Source of the DNA: Microbacterium sp. Au-Mic1
Lineage (GTDB): Bacteria; Actinomycetota; Actinomycetes; Actinomycetales; Microbacteriaceae
Reading direction: 5' to 3'
DNA length: 44,121 nt
NCBI RefSeq assembly: GCF_021341785.1
Contig: NZ_JAJTTF010000018.1
Location: 1-44,121, forward strand
Under the pieces are notes generated by a model. It saw nothing but the letters and a program-made list of their open reading frames with translations, had not been told where the DNA came from and made no database searches. The translations under genes and the position numbers were made by a program. Shown here in pieces: positions 7,850 to 15,598 of this stretch (position 1 is its first letter; each line of letters opens with the position of its first letter).

Positions 7850-8514
7850 TGGCCGACGTCCTCACCGGCAGTAAGTCGGAGCAGGCGTATGCCTGGATCC
7901 GCGCGCGCATCGCCTCGCACGCTTTCGGGCCCGGGTTCCGGCTCGTGCTCGGCACGATCGCGGACGAGCTGGGCATGAGCGTGGTCCCGGTGCGCGAGGC
8001 GATCCGGCGGCTCGAGGCCGAAGGCCTCGTCACCTTCGAGCGCAACGTCGGCGCCAGGGTCACCCTCGTCGACGAGAGCGAGTACGCGCACACGATGCAG
8101 ACCCTGGGCCTGGTGGAGGGCGCCGCGACGTCGCTGTCCGCCCCGCTCCTGGACGCAGCAGCCCTGGACCGGGCGCTCGAGGTCAACGACCGCATGACGC
8201 GTCTGCTCGACAACTTCGACGCGCACCGGTTCACCGAGCTGAACCGCCAGTTCCACTCCGTGCTCTACGAGCCGTGCCCGAACCCGCACATCCTCGACCT
8301 CGTCCAGCGCGGCTGGGCTCGCCTCAGCGGCATCCGCGAATCGACCTTCGCGTTCGTCCCCGGACGCGCCGAGCACTCCGTCGAGGAGCACACCCAGATC
8401 GTGGAGCTGATCCGCTCCGGGGCCGATCCGCTCGAGATCGAGCTCGCCGCACGCAACCACCGCTGGCGCACGCGCGACGCGTTCCTCGCGGCGCTGCACC
8501 CCGAGATCCTCTGA
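7849..8514 (+). CDS. GntR family regulator with FCD domain
   Basis: The 221-residue protein has an N-terminal winged helix (about residues 8-70, GTIADELGMSVVPVREAIRR) and an all-helical FCD effector domain with histidines in positions typical of its metal site (LNRQFH, EEHTQI, RNHRWR). The start overlaps the stop of the FAH-RraA gene by one base, so the two are probably translationally coupled. It most likely represses the hpa block in response to a pathway intermediate, acting at the dyad over the operon promoter. It plays the part HpaR (MarR family) plays in enterobacteria but is unrelated to it. Confidence 0.88.
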   Translation: MADVLTGSKSEQAYAWIRARIASHAFGPGFRLVLGTIADELGMSVVPVREAIRRLEAEGLVTFERNVGARVTLVDESEYAHTMQTLGLVEGAATSLSAPLLDAAALDRALEVNDRMTRLLDNFDAHRFTELNRQFHSVLYEPCPNPHILDLVQRGWARLSGIRESTFAFVPGRAEHSVEEHTQIVELIRSGADPLEIELAARNHRWRTRDAFLAALHPEIL

Positions 8515-8555
8515 CCGCACCACCCGAAGCCACCCCGAACCACCCCGGAAGGACG

Positions 8556-10097
8556 ATGATGACCGACGCCTACGCCCCGGCAGATCTGCCGGAGAAGATC
8601 CAGCACTACATCGACGGCGAGTTCGTCGACTCCCTCGACGGCGACACCTTCGAGGTGCTCAACCCCGTCACCAACGAGACCTACGTGCACGCCGCCGCCG
8701 GCAAGAAGGCCGACATCGAGCGCGCCGTCGCCGCCGCCAAGCGCGCCTTCGACGAGGGCCCCTGGCCGCGCATGGTCCCCCGCGAGCGCTCCCGCGTGCT
8801 GCACAGGATCGCCGACATCGTGGAGTCCCGCGACGCGCGCCTCGCCGAGCTGGAGTCCTTCGACTCGGGCCTTCCGATCACGCAGGCGCTGGGCCAGGCC
8901 CGCCGCGCCGCAGAGAACTTCCGCTTCTTCGCCGACCTGATCGTGGCTCAGGCCGACGACGCCTTCAAGGTCCCCGGCAAGCAGATGAACTACGTCAACC
9001 GCAAGCCGATCGGCGTCGCGGGCCTCATCACGCCGTGGAACACCCCGTTCATGCTCGAGTCGTGGAAGCTCGGCCCCGCGCTCGCGACCGGAAACACGGT
9101 CGTGCTGAAGCCCGCCGAGTTCACGCCGCTGTCCGCGTCCCTGTGGGCGGGCATCTTCGAGGAGGCGGGGCTGCCGAAGGGCGTCTTCAACCTCGTCAAC
9201 GGCCTCGGCGAAGACGCCGGCGACGCGCTCGTCAAGCACCCCGACGTTCCGCTCATCTCGTTCACCGGCGAGAGCCGCACCGGCCAGATCATCTTCGGCA
9301 ACGCCGCGCCGTTCCTGAAGGGCTTGTCCATGGAGCTCGGCGGCAAGAGCCCCGCCGTGGTGTTCGCCGACGCCGACCTCGACACCGCGATCGACGCCTG
9401 CATCTTCGGCGTGTTCTCGCTGAACGGCGAGCGATGCACGGCCGGATCCCGCATCCTCGTGCAGCGCGACGTCTACGACGAGTTCGTGGAGCGCTACGCC
9501 GCACAGGCGAAGCGCGTCAAGGTCGGCCTGCCGCACGACCCGACCACCGAGGTCGGCGCGCTGGTGCACCCGGAGCACTACGAGAAGGTCATGAGCTACG
9601 TCGAGATCGGCAAGGGCGAGGGACGCCTCGTCGCCGGCGGTGGACGCCCCGAGGGCTTCCCGACGGGCAACTACGTCGCCCCGACCGTGTTCGCCGATGT
9701 CGCCCCGGACGCCCGGATCTTCCAGGAGGAGATCTTCGGACCGGTCGTCGCGATCACCCCCTTCGACACCGACGAGGAGGCGCTCGCCCTCGCGAACAAC
9801 ACGCGCTACGGCCTCGCCGCGTACATCTGGACCAACGACCTCAAGCGCGCGCACAACTTCGCCGGCGCCGTCGAGGCGGGCATGGTCTGGCTGAACTCGA
9901 ACAACGTGCGGGACCTGCGCACCCCGTTCGGCGGTGTGAAGGCCTCCGGCCTCGGTCACGAGGGCGGCTACCGCTCGATCGACTTCTACACCGACCAGCA
10001 GAGCGTGCACATCACGCTCGGCGCCCCGCACAACCCCGTGTTCGGCAAGCAGGCGCCGCCGGCCGAGCAGGACCTCGACGACCCGGATCCCCGCTGA
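8556..10097 (+). CDS. hpaE: 5-carboxymethyl-2-hydroxymuconate semialdehyde dehydrogenase
   Basis: This 513-residue NAD(P)-dependent aldehyde dehydrogenase oxidises the ring-cleavage semialdehyde to 5-carboxymethyl-2-hydroxymuconate. All catalytic residues are visible: PWN with N162, K185, the general base E260 in MELGGKSP, and the nucleophile C294 in NGERCTAGSR. The assignment as HpaE rather than a generic ALDH comes from the adjoining hpaD, hpaH and hpaI genes. GGAAGGA lies just before two consecutive ATG codons; the second (8559) has slightly better spacing, so the exact start is uncertain by one codon. A 130-bp gap holding a large palindrome separates it from hpaD. Confidence 0.9.
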   Translation: MMTDAYAPADLPEKIQHYIDGEFVDSLDGDTFEVLNPVTNETYVHAAAGKKADIERAVAAAKRAFDEGPWPRMVPRERSRVLHRIADIVESRDARLAELESFDSGLPITQALGQARRAAENFRFFADLIVAQADDAFKVPGKQMNYVNRKPIGVAGLITPWNTPFMLESWKLGPALATGNTVVLKPAEFTPLSASLWAGIFEEAGLPKGVFNLVNGLGEDAGDALVKHPDVPLISFTGESRTGQIIFGNAAPFLKGLSMELGGKSPAVVFADADLDTAIDACIFGVFSLNGERCTAGSRILVQRDVYDEFVERYAAQAKRVKVGLPHDPTTEVGALVHPEHYEKVMSYVEIGKGEGRLVAGGGRPEGFPTGNYVAPTVFADVAPDARIFQEEIFGPVVAITPFDTDEEALALANNTRYGLAAYIWTNDLKRAHNFAGAVEAGMVWLNSNNVRDLRTPFGGVKASGLGHEGGYRSIDFYTDQQSVHITLGAPHNPVFGKQAPPAEQDLDDPDPR

Positions 10098-10112
10098 CCC
10101 GGAACCCACCAC

Positions 10113-10206
10113 TGGTCGTTGAGCGAGGACGGCGAAGCCGACCGAGACGAAACGCGGTGATCCGCCGGAAACGGCGTTTCGTCTCGCTTCGCTCGCTCAA
10201 CGACCA
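10113..10206. repeat. Large two-tier palindrome upstream of hpaD (copy 1)
   Basis: The outer arms TGGTCGTTGAGCGAG (10113-10127) and CTCGCTCAACGACCA (10192-10206) are perfect. The inner arms GAGACGAAACGC (10144-10155) and GCGTTTCGTCTC (10174-10185) are also perfect, around an 18-base loop. A second copy with compensatory changes lies after hpaD. It is REP-like and could act as a transcription terminator or mRNA-stability element. Confidence 0.85.
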
Positions 10207-10227
10207 CCTGAAAGCAAGGACGCTGAC

Positions 10228-11391
10228 ATGACCAATCGCGCCGACATGACGCTCACCTCCTCCGGCTTCTACACCAGCCAGGAGGCGCCCATCTCCACCG
10301 ACCGCCCGATCCCGACCCCCTCGTCCCCCGCTCCGGACGTGCTGCGCTGCGCCTACATGGAGCTCGTCGTCACCGACCTCGCCGCCTCGCGCGTGTTCTA
10401 CGTCGACGTGCTCGGGCTGTACGTGACGGAGGAGGACGACGAGACGATCTACCTCCGCTCCACCGAGGAGTTCATCCACCACAACCTCGTCCTGCGCAAG
10501 GGTCCGGTCGCGGCGGTCGCCGCGTTCTCGTACCGGGTGCGCACGCCGGAGGACCTCGACCTCGCCGTCGCGTTCTACACCGAGCTCGGCTGCGACGTGC
10601 GCCGCAACCCGTCCGGCTTCGTGAAGGGCATCGGCGACTCGGTGCGGGTCACGGATCCGCTCGGCTTCCCCTACGAGTTCTTCCACCAGACCGACCACGT
10701 CGAGCGGATGAGCTGGCGCTACGACCTGCACATCCCCGGCGAGCTCGTGCGCCTGGACCACTTCAACCAGGTTACCCCCGACGTGCCGCGCGCCGTGAAG
10801 TACATGCAGGACCTCGGCTTCCGCGTCACGGAGGACATCCAGGACGAGGAGGGCACGGTGTACGCCGCCTGGATGCGCCGCAAGCCCACGGTGCACGACA
10901 CCGCGATGACCGGCGGCGACGGCCCGCGCATGCACCACGTGTGCTTCGCCACGCACGAGAAGCACAACATCCTCGCCATCTGCGACAAGCTCGGCGCGCT
11001 CCGCCGCTCCGACGCGATCGAGCGCGGCCCCGGCCGCCACGGCGTGAGCAATGCGTTCTACCTGTACCTGCGCGACCCCGACGGCCACCGCGTCGAGGTC
11101 TACACGCAGGATTACTACACCGGCGACCCCGACAACCCGGTCATCACCTGGGACGTGCACGACAACCAGCGCCGCGACTGGTGGGGCAACCCCGTCGTGC
11201 CGTCCTGGTACACCGACGCGTCGCTCGTGCTCGACCTGGACGGCAACCCGCAGCCGGTCGTCGCCCGCACCGACTCCAGCGAGATGGCCGTCACCATCGG
11301 CGCCGACGGGTTCAGTTACACCCGGCCCGCCGACGAGGAGGCCATGCCGGAGTGGAAGCAGGGCGAGTACAAGCTCGGCCACCAGCTGTAG
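10228..11391 (+). CDS. hpaD: Homoprotocatechuate (3,4-dihydroxyphenylacetate) 2,3-dioxygenase
   Basis: This extradiol dioxygenase of the vicinal-oxygen-chelate superfamily opens the ring of 3,4-dihydroxyphenylacetate. It closely resembles the Brevibacterium fuscum HPCD and Arthrobacter globiformis MndD enzymes as I recall their sequences, with a 23-residue longer N-terminus. The metal ligands of the B. fuscum enzyme (H155, H214, E267) fall at H178, H237 and E290 here, and the second-sphere H200 and Y257 at H223 and Y280. It has 387 residues; a second ATG at 10246 would remove six. The relatives use Fe(II) or Mn(II), which sequence alone does not decide. It is flanked on both sides by palindromic repeats. 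Confidence 0.96.
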   Translation: MTNRADMTLTSSGFYTSQEAPISTDRPIPTPSSPAPDVLRCAYMELVVTDLAASRVFYVDVLGLYVTEEDDETIYLRSTEEFIHHNLVLRKGPVAAVAAFSYRVRTPEDLDLAVAFYTELGCDVRRNPSGFVKGIGDSVRVTDPLGFPYEFFHQTDHVERMSWRYDLHIPGELVRLDHFNQVTPDVPRAVKYMQDLGFRVTEDIQDEEGTVYAAWMRRKPTVHDTAMTGGDGPRMHHVCFATHEKHNILAICDKLGALRRSDAIERGPGRHGVSNAFYLYLRDPDGHRVEVYTQDYYTGDPDNPVITWDVHDNQRRDWWGNPVVPSWYTDASLVLDLDGNPQPVVARTDSSEMAVTIGADGFSYTRPADEEAMPEWKQGEYKLGHQL

Positions 11392-11401
11392 CGCCCATAC
11401 A

Positions 11402-11506
11402 GGGTCGTTGAGCGAGGACGCGCAGCGACCGAGACGGAACGCGGCGCACTCGCAGATCACCGCGTTCCGTCTCGCGCCGGCTCCGCCGGCGCTCGCTCAA
11501 CGACCC
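11402..11506. repeat. Large two-tier palindrome downstream of hpaD (copy 2)
   Basis: Outer arms GGGTCGTTGAGCGAG (11402-11416) and CTCGCTCAACGACCC (11492-11506); inner arms GAGACGGAACGCG (11431-11443) and CGCGTTCCGTCTC (11461-11473). Relative to copy 1, the differing bases change on both arms together, so pairing is kept. It starts 10 bases after the hpaD stop. Confidence 0.85.
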
Positions 11507-11527
11507 GTTCCAGGAAAGGACCGACCC

Positions 11528-12313
11528 ATGCTCCCCGAATCCACCCTCACCGCACTCGCCGCCGAGCTGGCCGAGGCGGACCGCACGCACGGCGTGATCC
11601 CGCGCATCACGGCACGTCACCCCGAGGCGACGGTCGAGGACTCGTACGCGATCCAGGGCGTCTGGCGCGACGCGCAGGTCGCCGCCGGGCGACGGCTCGT
11701 GGGGCGCAAGATCGGCCTCACCTCGAAGGCCATGCAGCAGGCCACCGGCATCACGGAGCCCGACTACGGCGTGATGTTCGACGACACCGTGTACGCATCC
11801 GGATCCGAGATCCCCGTCGATCACTTCTCGAACGTGCGCATCGAGGTGGAGCTCGCGTTCGTGCTGAAGGAGCCGCTGTCCGGCCCCGACTGCACGCTCG
11901 AGGACGCTCTCGCCGCGATCGACTACGCCGTGCCCGCGCTCGAGGTGCTGAACTCGCACATCGAGCTCGAGGGCCGGACGATCGTCGACACCATCAGCGA
12001 CAACGCCGCCTACGGCGCGATGGTGCTCGGGACCGTGCACAAGCGCCCCGACGAGATCGACCTGCGCTGGGTGCCGGGTGTGCTGTCGCGCAACGGCGAG
12101 ATCGAGGAGACCGGCGTCGCCGCCGGCGTGCTCGGTCACCCGGCGACGGGCGTCGCCTGGCTGGCGAACAAGTTCCATCAGCACGGCGCGCGTCTCGAGG
12201 CGGGCGAGATCATCCTGGCAGGATCGTTCACGCGCCCGATGTGGGTGGCGCGCGGCGACGAGGTGCTGTGCGACTACGGACCGATGGGAACGATCGAATG
12301 CCGCTTCGTCTGA
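11528..12313 (+). CDS. hpaH: 2-oxo-hept-4-ene-1,7-dioate hydratase
   Basis: The 261-residue protein of the FAH/4-oxalocrotonate decarboxylase superfamily adds water to the dienoate produced after decarboxylation. Typical segments are visible: GRKIGLTSKAMQ near residue 60, the metal-binding RIEVELAFVL around 105-112 with glutamates spaced E-x-E, and PALEVLNSH near 140. GAAAGGA precedes the ATG. The last 16 bases overlap the start of hpaI, indicating translational coupling. Confidence 0.92.
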   Translation: MLPESTLTALAAELAEADRTHGVIPRITARHPEATVEDSYAIQGVWRDAQVAAGRRLVGRKIGLTSKAMQQATGITEPDYGVMFDDTVYASGSEIPVDHFSNVRIEVELAFVLKEPLSGPDCTLEDALAAIDYAVPALEVLNSHIELEGRTIVDTISDNAAYGAMVLGTVHKRPDEIDLRWVPGVLSRNGEIEETGVAAGVLGHPATGVAWLANKFHQHGARLEAGEIILAGSFTRPMWVARGDEVLCDYGPMGTIECRFV

Positions 12314-13101
12314 ATCCGACCTTCCGCGAGCACCTGGCCGGTGCCGACCGTGCCCTGATCGGCATGTGGGCGTGCACGGGCAGCCCGCTCGTGACCGAGA
12401 TCGCCGCCGGATCCGGGCTGGACTGGCTGCTCATCGACGGCGAGCACTCCGCCAACACCCTGGACTCGCTCCAGGTGCAGCTGCAGGCCGTCGCCGCCTA
12501 CCCGATCACGCCGCTCGTGCGCGTGCCGTGGAACGACCCCGTGACGATCAAGCAGGTGCTCGACCTCGGTGCGCAGAACCTCATCGTGCCCATGGTCTCG
12601 TCCGCCGCCGAGGCCCGCGCCGCGGTGGCGGCGACCCGGTACCCGCCCGCGGGCATCCGCGGCGTCGGATCCGCCCTGGCTCGTAGCGCCCGCTGGAACC
12701 GCGTCGAGGGCTACCTCCTCGAGGCCGCGCAGCACGTGTCCCTGACCGTGCAGATCGAGACCACGGCCGGTGTGGACGCGGCGGCCGAGATCGCCGCCGT
12801 CGATGGCGTGGACGCCGTCTTCGTCGGCCCGTCCGATCTGTCCGCGTCGATGGGGCTGCTCGGGCAGCAGACGCACCCCGACGTGGTCGCCGCCGTCGAG
12901 CACGTGTTCACGGCCGTGAAGGCCGCAGGAACGCCGGTCGGCGTGAACGCGTTCGACCCGGTCGCCGCCGATGCCTACATCGCCGCGGGCGCCTCGTTCG
13001 TCGCGGTCGGGGCCGACGTGGCTCTGCTCGCCCGCGCCTCGGAGGCCCTCACGGCACGCTTCGTCCCGGCTCCCCCATCGGGGCCGACCGCCAGTTACTG
13101 A
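12298..13101 (+). CDS. hpaI: 4-hydroxy-2-oxoheptane-1,7-dioate aldolase
   Basis: This class II pyruvate aldolase of the HpcH/HpaI family splits the last C7 intermediate to pyruvate and succinic semialdehyde. The 267-residue length is normal. The active-site residues of the E. coli enzyme (H45, R70, E149, D175) are all found at +5: H50 in DGEHSAN, R75 in VRVPW, E154 in QIETTAG and D180 in VGPSDLS. The start lies inside the end of hpaH. It is the last recognisable pathway gene; a succinic semialdehyde dehydrogenase is not present in the window. Confidence 0.95.
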   Translation: MPLRLNPTFREHLAGADRALIGMWACTGSPLVTEIAAGSGLDWLLIDGEHSANTLDSLQVQLQAVAAYPITPLVRVPWNDPVTIKQVLDLGAQNLIVPMVSSAAEARAAVAATRYPPAGIRGVGSALARSARWNRVEGYLLEAAQHVSLTVQIETTAGVDAAAEIAAVDGVDAVFVGPSDLSASMGLLGQQTHPDVVAAVEHVFTAVKAAGTPVGVNAFDPVAADAYIAAGASFVAVGADVALLARASEALTARFVPAPPSGPTASY

Positions 13102-13118
13102 CACGACGCCGGTTCCCG

Positions 13119-13190
13119 CTCGCGTTCGAGGAGCAATGTTCGCTCTCTCCGGGCGAATTCAGGACAAACATTGCTCCTTGAGCGCGAGGG
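13119..13190. repeat. Palindromic repeat, copy A, upstream of the DUF559 gene
   Basis: Arms of about 22 bp (13119-13140 and 13167-13188) pair at 20 of 22 positions, with the 11-bp core GGAGCAATGTT/AACATTGCTCC perfect and a 26-base loop. The right arm, ACAAACATTGCTCC plus flank (13164-13190), recurs at 14280-14306 with three differences. It sits between hpaI and the DUF559 gene. Confidence 0.8.
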
Positions 13191-13242
13191 CCAGATCCGC
13201 GCTTGTGGATAAGTCCGGCGGGGATCCAGCAGGGCAGGCAAA

Positions 13243-14229
13243 GTGTCGAGCATGCGTCGACATGAAGACCTGCCCGATGAACTCGGATCCACGTTCTCTG
13301 TCGCGCTCGCGCGCCGATACGGGGTCAGTCACGGGCGGCTGCGAGGATCCGACCTGCGGGCTCCGTTCCCCGGTGTGCGCGTCCAGGGGGAGACGGCCGA
13401 GGTCGAAGCGATCACCGACCCGTACGAACGACAGCGTCAGATCCGCGTCGCCCGGGCCGCGGACTACGCCCCGCGGATGCACACAGGGCACTTCTTCAGC
13501 CACCAGACGGCAGCCGCGATCTGGGAGGCTCCACTACCGCTCGTCCTGGATGTGCACGGCGACCCCGCGGGAGCCACGGAACTCGGGCTGCATGTCTGCG
13601 CACGCGGTCACGTGCCACTCCCGCGGATGACCGGAATCGAGCGACACCGCTCCCGGCTCAGCATGACCGCTGTCTGCGAGCATGACGGATTCCGCGTCGC
13701 CACACCCGCGGCGACGTGGGTATCGCTCGGTGCCGAGCTTCGTACTGTCGACCTCGTGGTCGCAGGCGACTACTTTTGCCGCGAGTGGAAGTCAGGCATC
13801 GGGCGCCGTGACGTCGGCAAAGCACCTCTCACCACGATTGACGAGATGCGGGAGGTCATGGATGCGGGTCGACGCCGTGGAATCGCCAAACTGCGTGCGG
13901 CGCTCGATCTCATCCGTGTGGATTCGTGGTCGGCGCGCGAGTCGCACCTGCGGTGGCTGATCGTGACATCCGGTCTTCCCGAACCGGAGCTCAACAAGGA
14001 CGCCTTCGATGACAGCGGCCGTTTCCTCGGCTGTGTGGATCTCAGCTTTCCCGCGCAGAAGGTGGCGATCGAGTACCACGGTCTGCAGCACTCGGCGCAG
14101 TGGAGCAGGGACGTCGAGCGGGCAGCTGCTCTCCGGGCCGCCGGTTGGACGGTGATCGAGGTGACCGCCGCTCTGCTGAAGGATGAGACCACGCTGCTCC
14201 GACGGATCGGCGCGGCATTGGGTGCGTGA
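13243..14229 (+). CDS. DUF559 (Vsr-like endonuclease fold) protein with AbiEi-like N-terminus
   Basis: The 328-residue protein belongs to a group common in Micrococcales. An N-terminal helix-turn-helix-like segment (about residues 15-50) resembles AbiEi-type antitoxin regulators. The C-terminal part (about 225-325) has the DUF559/PD-(D/E)XK pattern: E233, D266 in CVDLSFP, then IEYHG with E277, and H283. These could form a metal nuclease site, but no activity is established for this family. The GTG at 13243 has AGGG-type bases upstream; ATG 13252 is an alternative. Codon use is looser than in its neighbours (for example TTT, CAA-poor but A/T-ended codons), suggesting a more recent or weakly selected gene. 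Related palindromes flank both ends. Confidence 0.75.
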   Translation: MSSMRRHEDLPDELGSTFSVALARRYGVSHGRLRGSDLRAPFPGVRVQGETAEVEAITDPYERQRQIRVARAADYAPRMHTGHFFSHQTAAAIWEAPLPLVLDVHGDPAGATELGLHVCARGHVPLPRMTGIERHRSRLSMTAVCEHDGFRVATPAATWVSLGAELRTVDLVVAGDYFCREWKSGIGRRDVGKAPLTTIDEMREVMDAGRRRGIAKLRAALDLIRVDSWSARESHLRWLIVTSGLPEPELNKDAFDDSGRFLGCVDLSFPAQKVAIEYHGLQHSAQWSRDVERAAALRAAGWTVIEVTAALLKDETTLLRRIGAALGA

Positions 14230-14234
14230 CCACG

Positions 14235-14307
14235 AGCGTTTCGAGGAGCGCTGTTGCCCCTAACACCCCCGATTCTGCAACAAACATTGCTCCCTGAACG
14301 AGAGGGG
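14235..14307. repeat. Palindromic repeat, copy B, directly after the DUF559 gene
   Basis: It begins a few bases after the stop codon. The left side, CGTTTCGAGGAGC, and the right side, ACAAACATTGCTCC (14280-14293) with downstream TGA-CG-GAGG, correspond to copy A in the same order and orientation. The left arm is more degenerate than in copy A. It may also serve as terminator. Confidence 0.7.
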
Positions 14308-14345
14308 TCGCCGGGCGATCCGCCCCGCCTGCCAGGATGGGACGA

Positions 14346-15571
14346 GTGAGAGCAGGCATCGCAGCATTGACGGACCGCGGGTTCCGCTGGTTCTTCCTGG
14401 CCCGGACGATCACGCTGGTCACCGGCTCGATGTCGTCGATCGCGCTGGCGTTCGCGGTGCTCGGGATCGCGAACGACGCGGGGTCGCTCTCGATCGTGCT
14501 CACCGCGTTCACCCTCGCCAATATCGTGTTCCTGCTGTTCGGCGGCGTCGTCGCCGATCGCCTGCCGCGCGCGCTCGTCATCCAGACCAGCTACGTCGTC
14601 GACATCCTCTCCATCGGCACGACGGCCGCACTGCTCTTCACCCACACGGCGACGGTTCCGCTGCTGGCCCTCCTCGCCGCCGTGAACGGCGCCTCTGCGG
14701 CGTTCGTCATGCCCGCGATGCAGGGGCTGATCCCGCAGCTCACCACGCCTGCGCATCTGCAGCAGGCCAACGCCCTGCTCTCGTTCGCGCGCGCGGCGAC
14801 CACGATCGCCGGACCGGTCGTCGCCGGTGCCGTGGTCGCGTTCGCCGGCCCTGCCTGGGTGATGGTGCTCCAGGCGGTCGGCTGGGCCCTCGCGATCGTC
14901 TTCCTCGCCCTGGTGAAGCTTCCCCCGCCGGTCCGCGGCGAGCGCACGAGCCTCTTCCACGACCTGCACGACGGGTGGCGCGAGTTCTGGTCCCGGCCGT
15001 GGCTGTGGATCGTGGTGCTGGCGTTCATGGTGCTCAACGCCATCCACGCGGGCGCGTGGGGCGTCGCCGGCCCGTACATCGCGAAGAACGATCCGCTGCT
15101 GGGCATCACCGGCTGGGGGTGGGTCGTCGGGGCCGAGGGCGCGGGCGTCATCGTCATGACCCTGGTGCTGCTCTGGCTGCCGCTGCAGCGGCCGCTTCGT
15201 CTGGGCATGCTCGGGATGTCACTCCTCGCCGTGCCGTTTTCGCCCTGCTCGGCGTGCACCCGGCCGTGCTTCCGCTCATGATCACGGCATTCATCGCCGG
15301 GGCGGGCGTGGAGGTGTTCAGCACCGGCTGGAACGTGACGATGATGGAGCAGATCCCCGGCGAGAAGCTGTCTCGCGTGTCGAGCTACGACATGCTGGGC
15401 AGCTTCCTGGCGATGCCGATCGGAACCCTGGCGTTCGGCTGGCTGATCGCGCGGATGGATGTCGGATCGCTCCTGGTGGGAGCCGCCATCGTCTACGCCG
15501 TGGTCGCGCTGACTGCGATGGTCGTGCCGAGCATCTGGCGGATGGGACGCGCGCAGGGCGCCGCGGCCTGA
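14346..15571 (+). pseudogene. MFS exporter (EntS-like MFS_3 type), interrupted by a one-base frameshift
   Basis: Two adjacent frames give one continuous MFS protein of about 408 residues if a single T is added to the TTTT run at 15237-15240. The first frame (to 15281) supplies the N-terminal ten or so segments, then loses similarity after LLAVPF; the other frame resumes with FALLGVHPAVLPLM and runs to 15571. GTG 14346 is preferred because CAGGAT lies seven bases before it; ATG 14337 is an alternative. As written, the product is truncated by roughly 100 residues. A sequencing error in a homopolymer, a recent mutation or slippage are all possible. The substrate is unknown. Confidence 0.8.
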
Positions 15572-15598
15572 CCGGAGGGCGCCCCGTCCCGCCCGGCC

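Noticed and set aside
13119..13190. Palindrome as a single CRISPR repeat or phage attachment site
   Set aside because: Only two diverged copies, no spacers, no integrase and no tRNA nearby.
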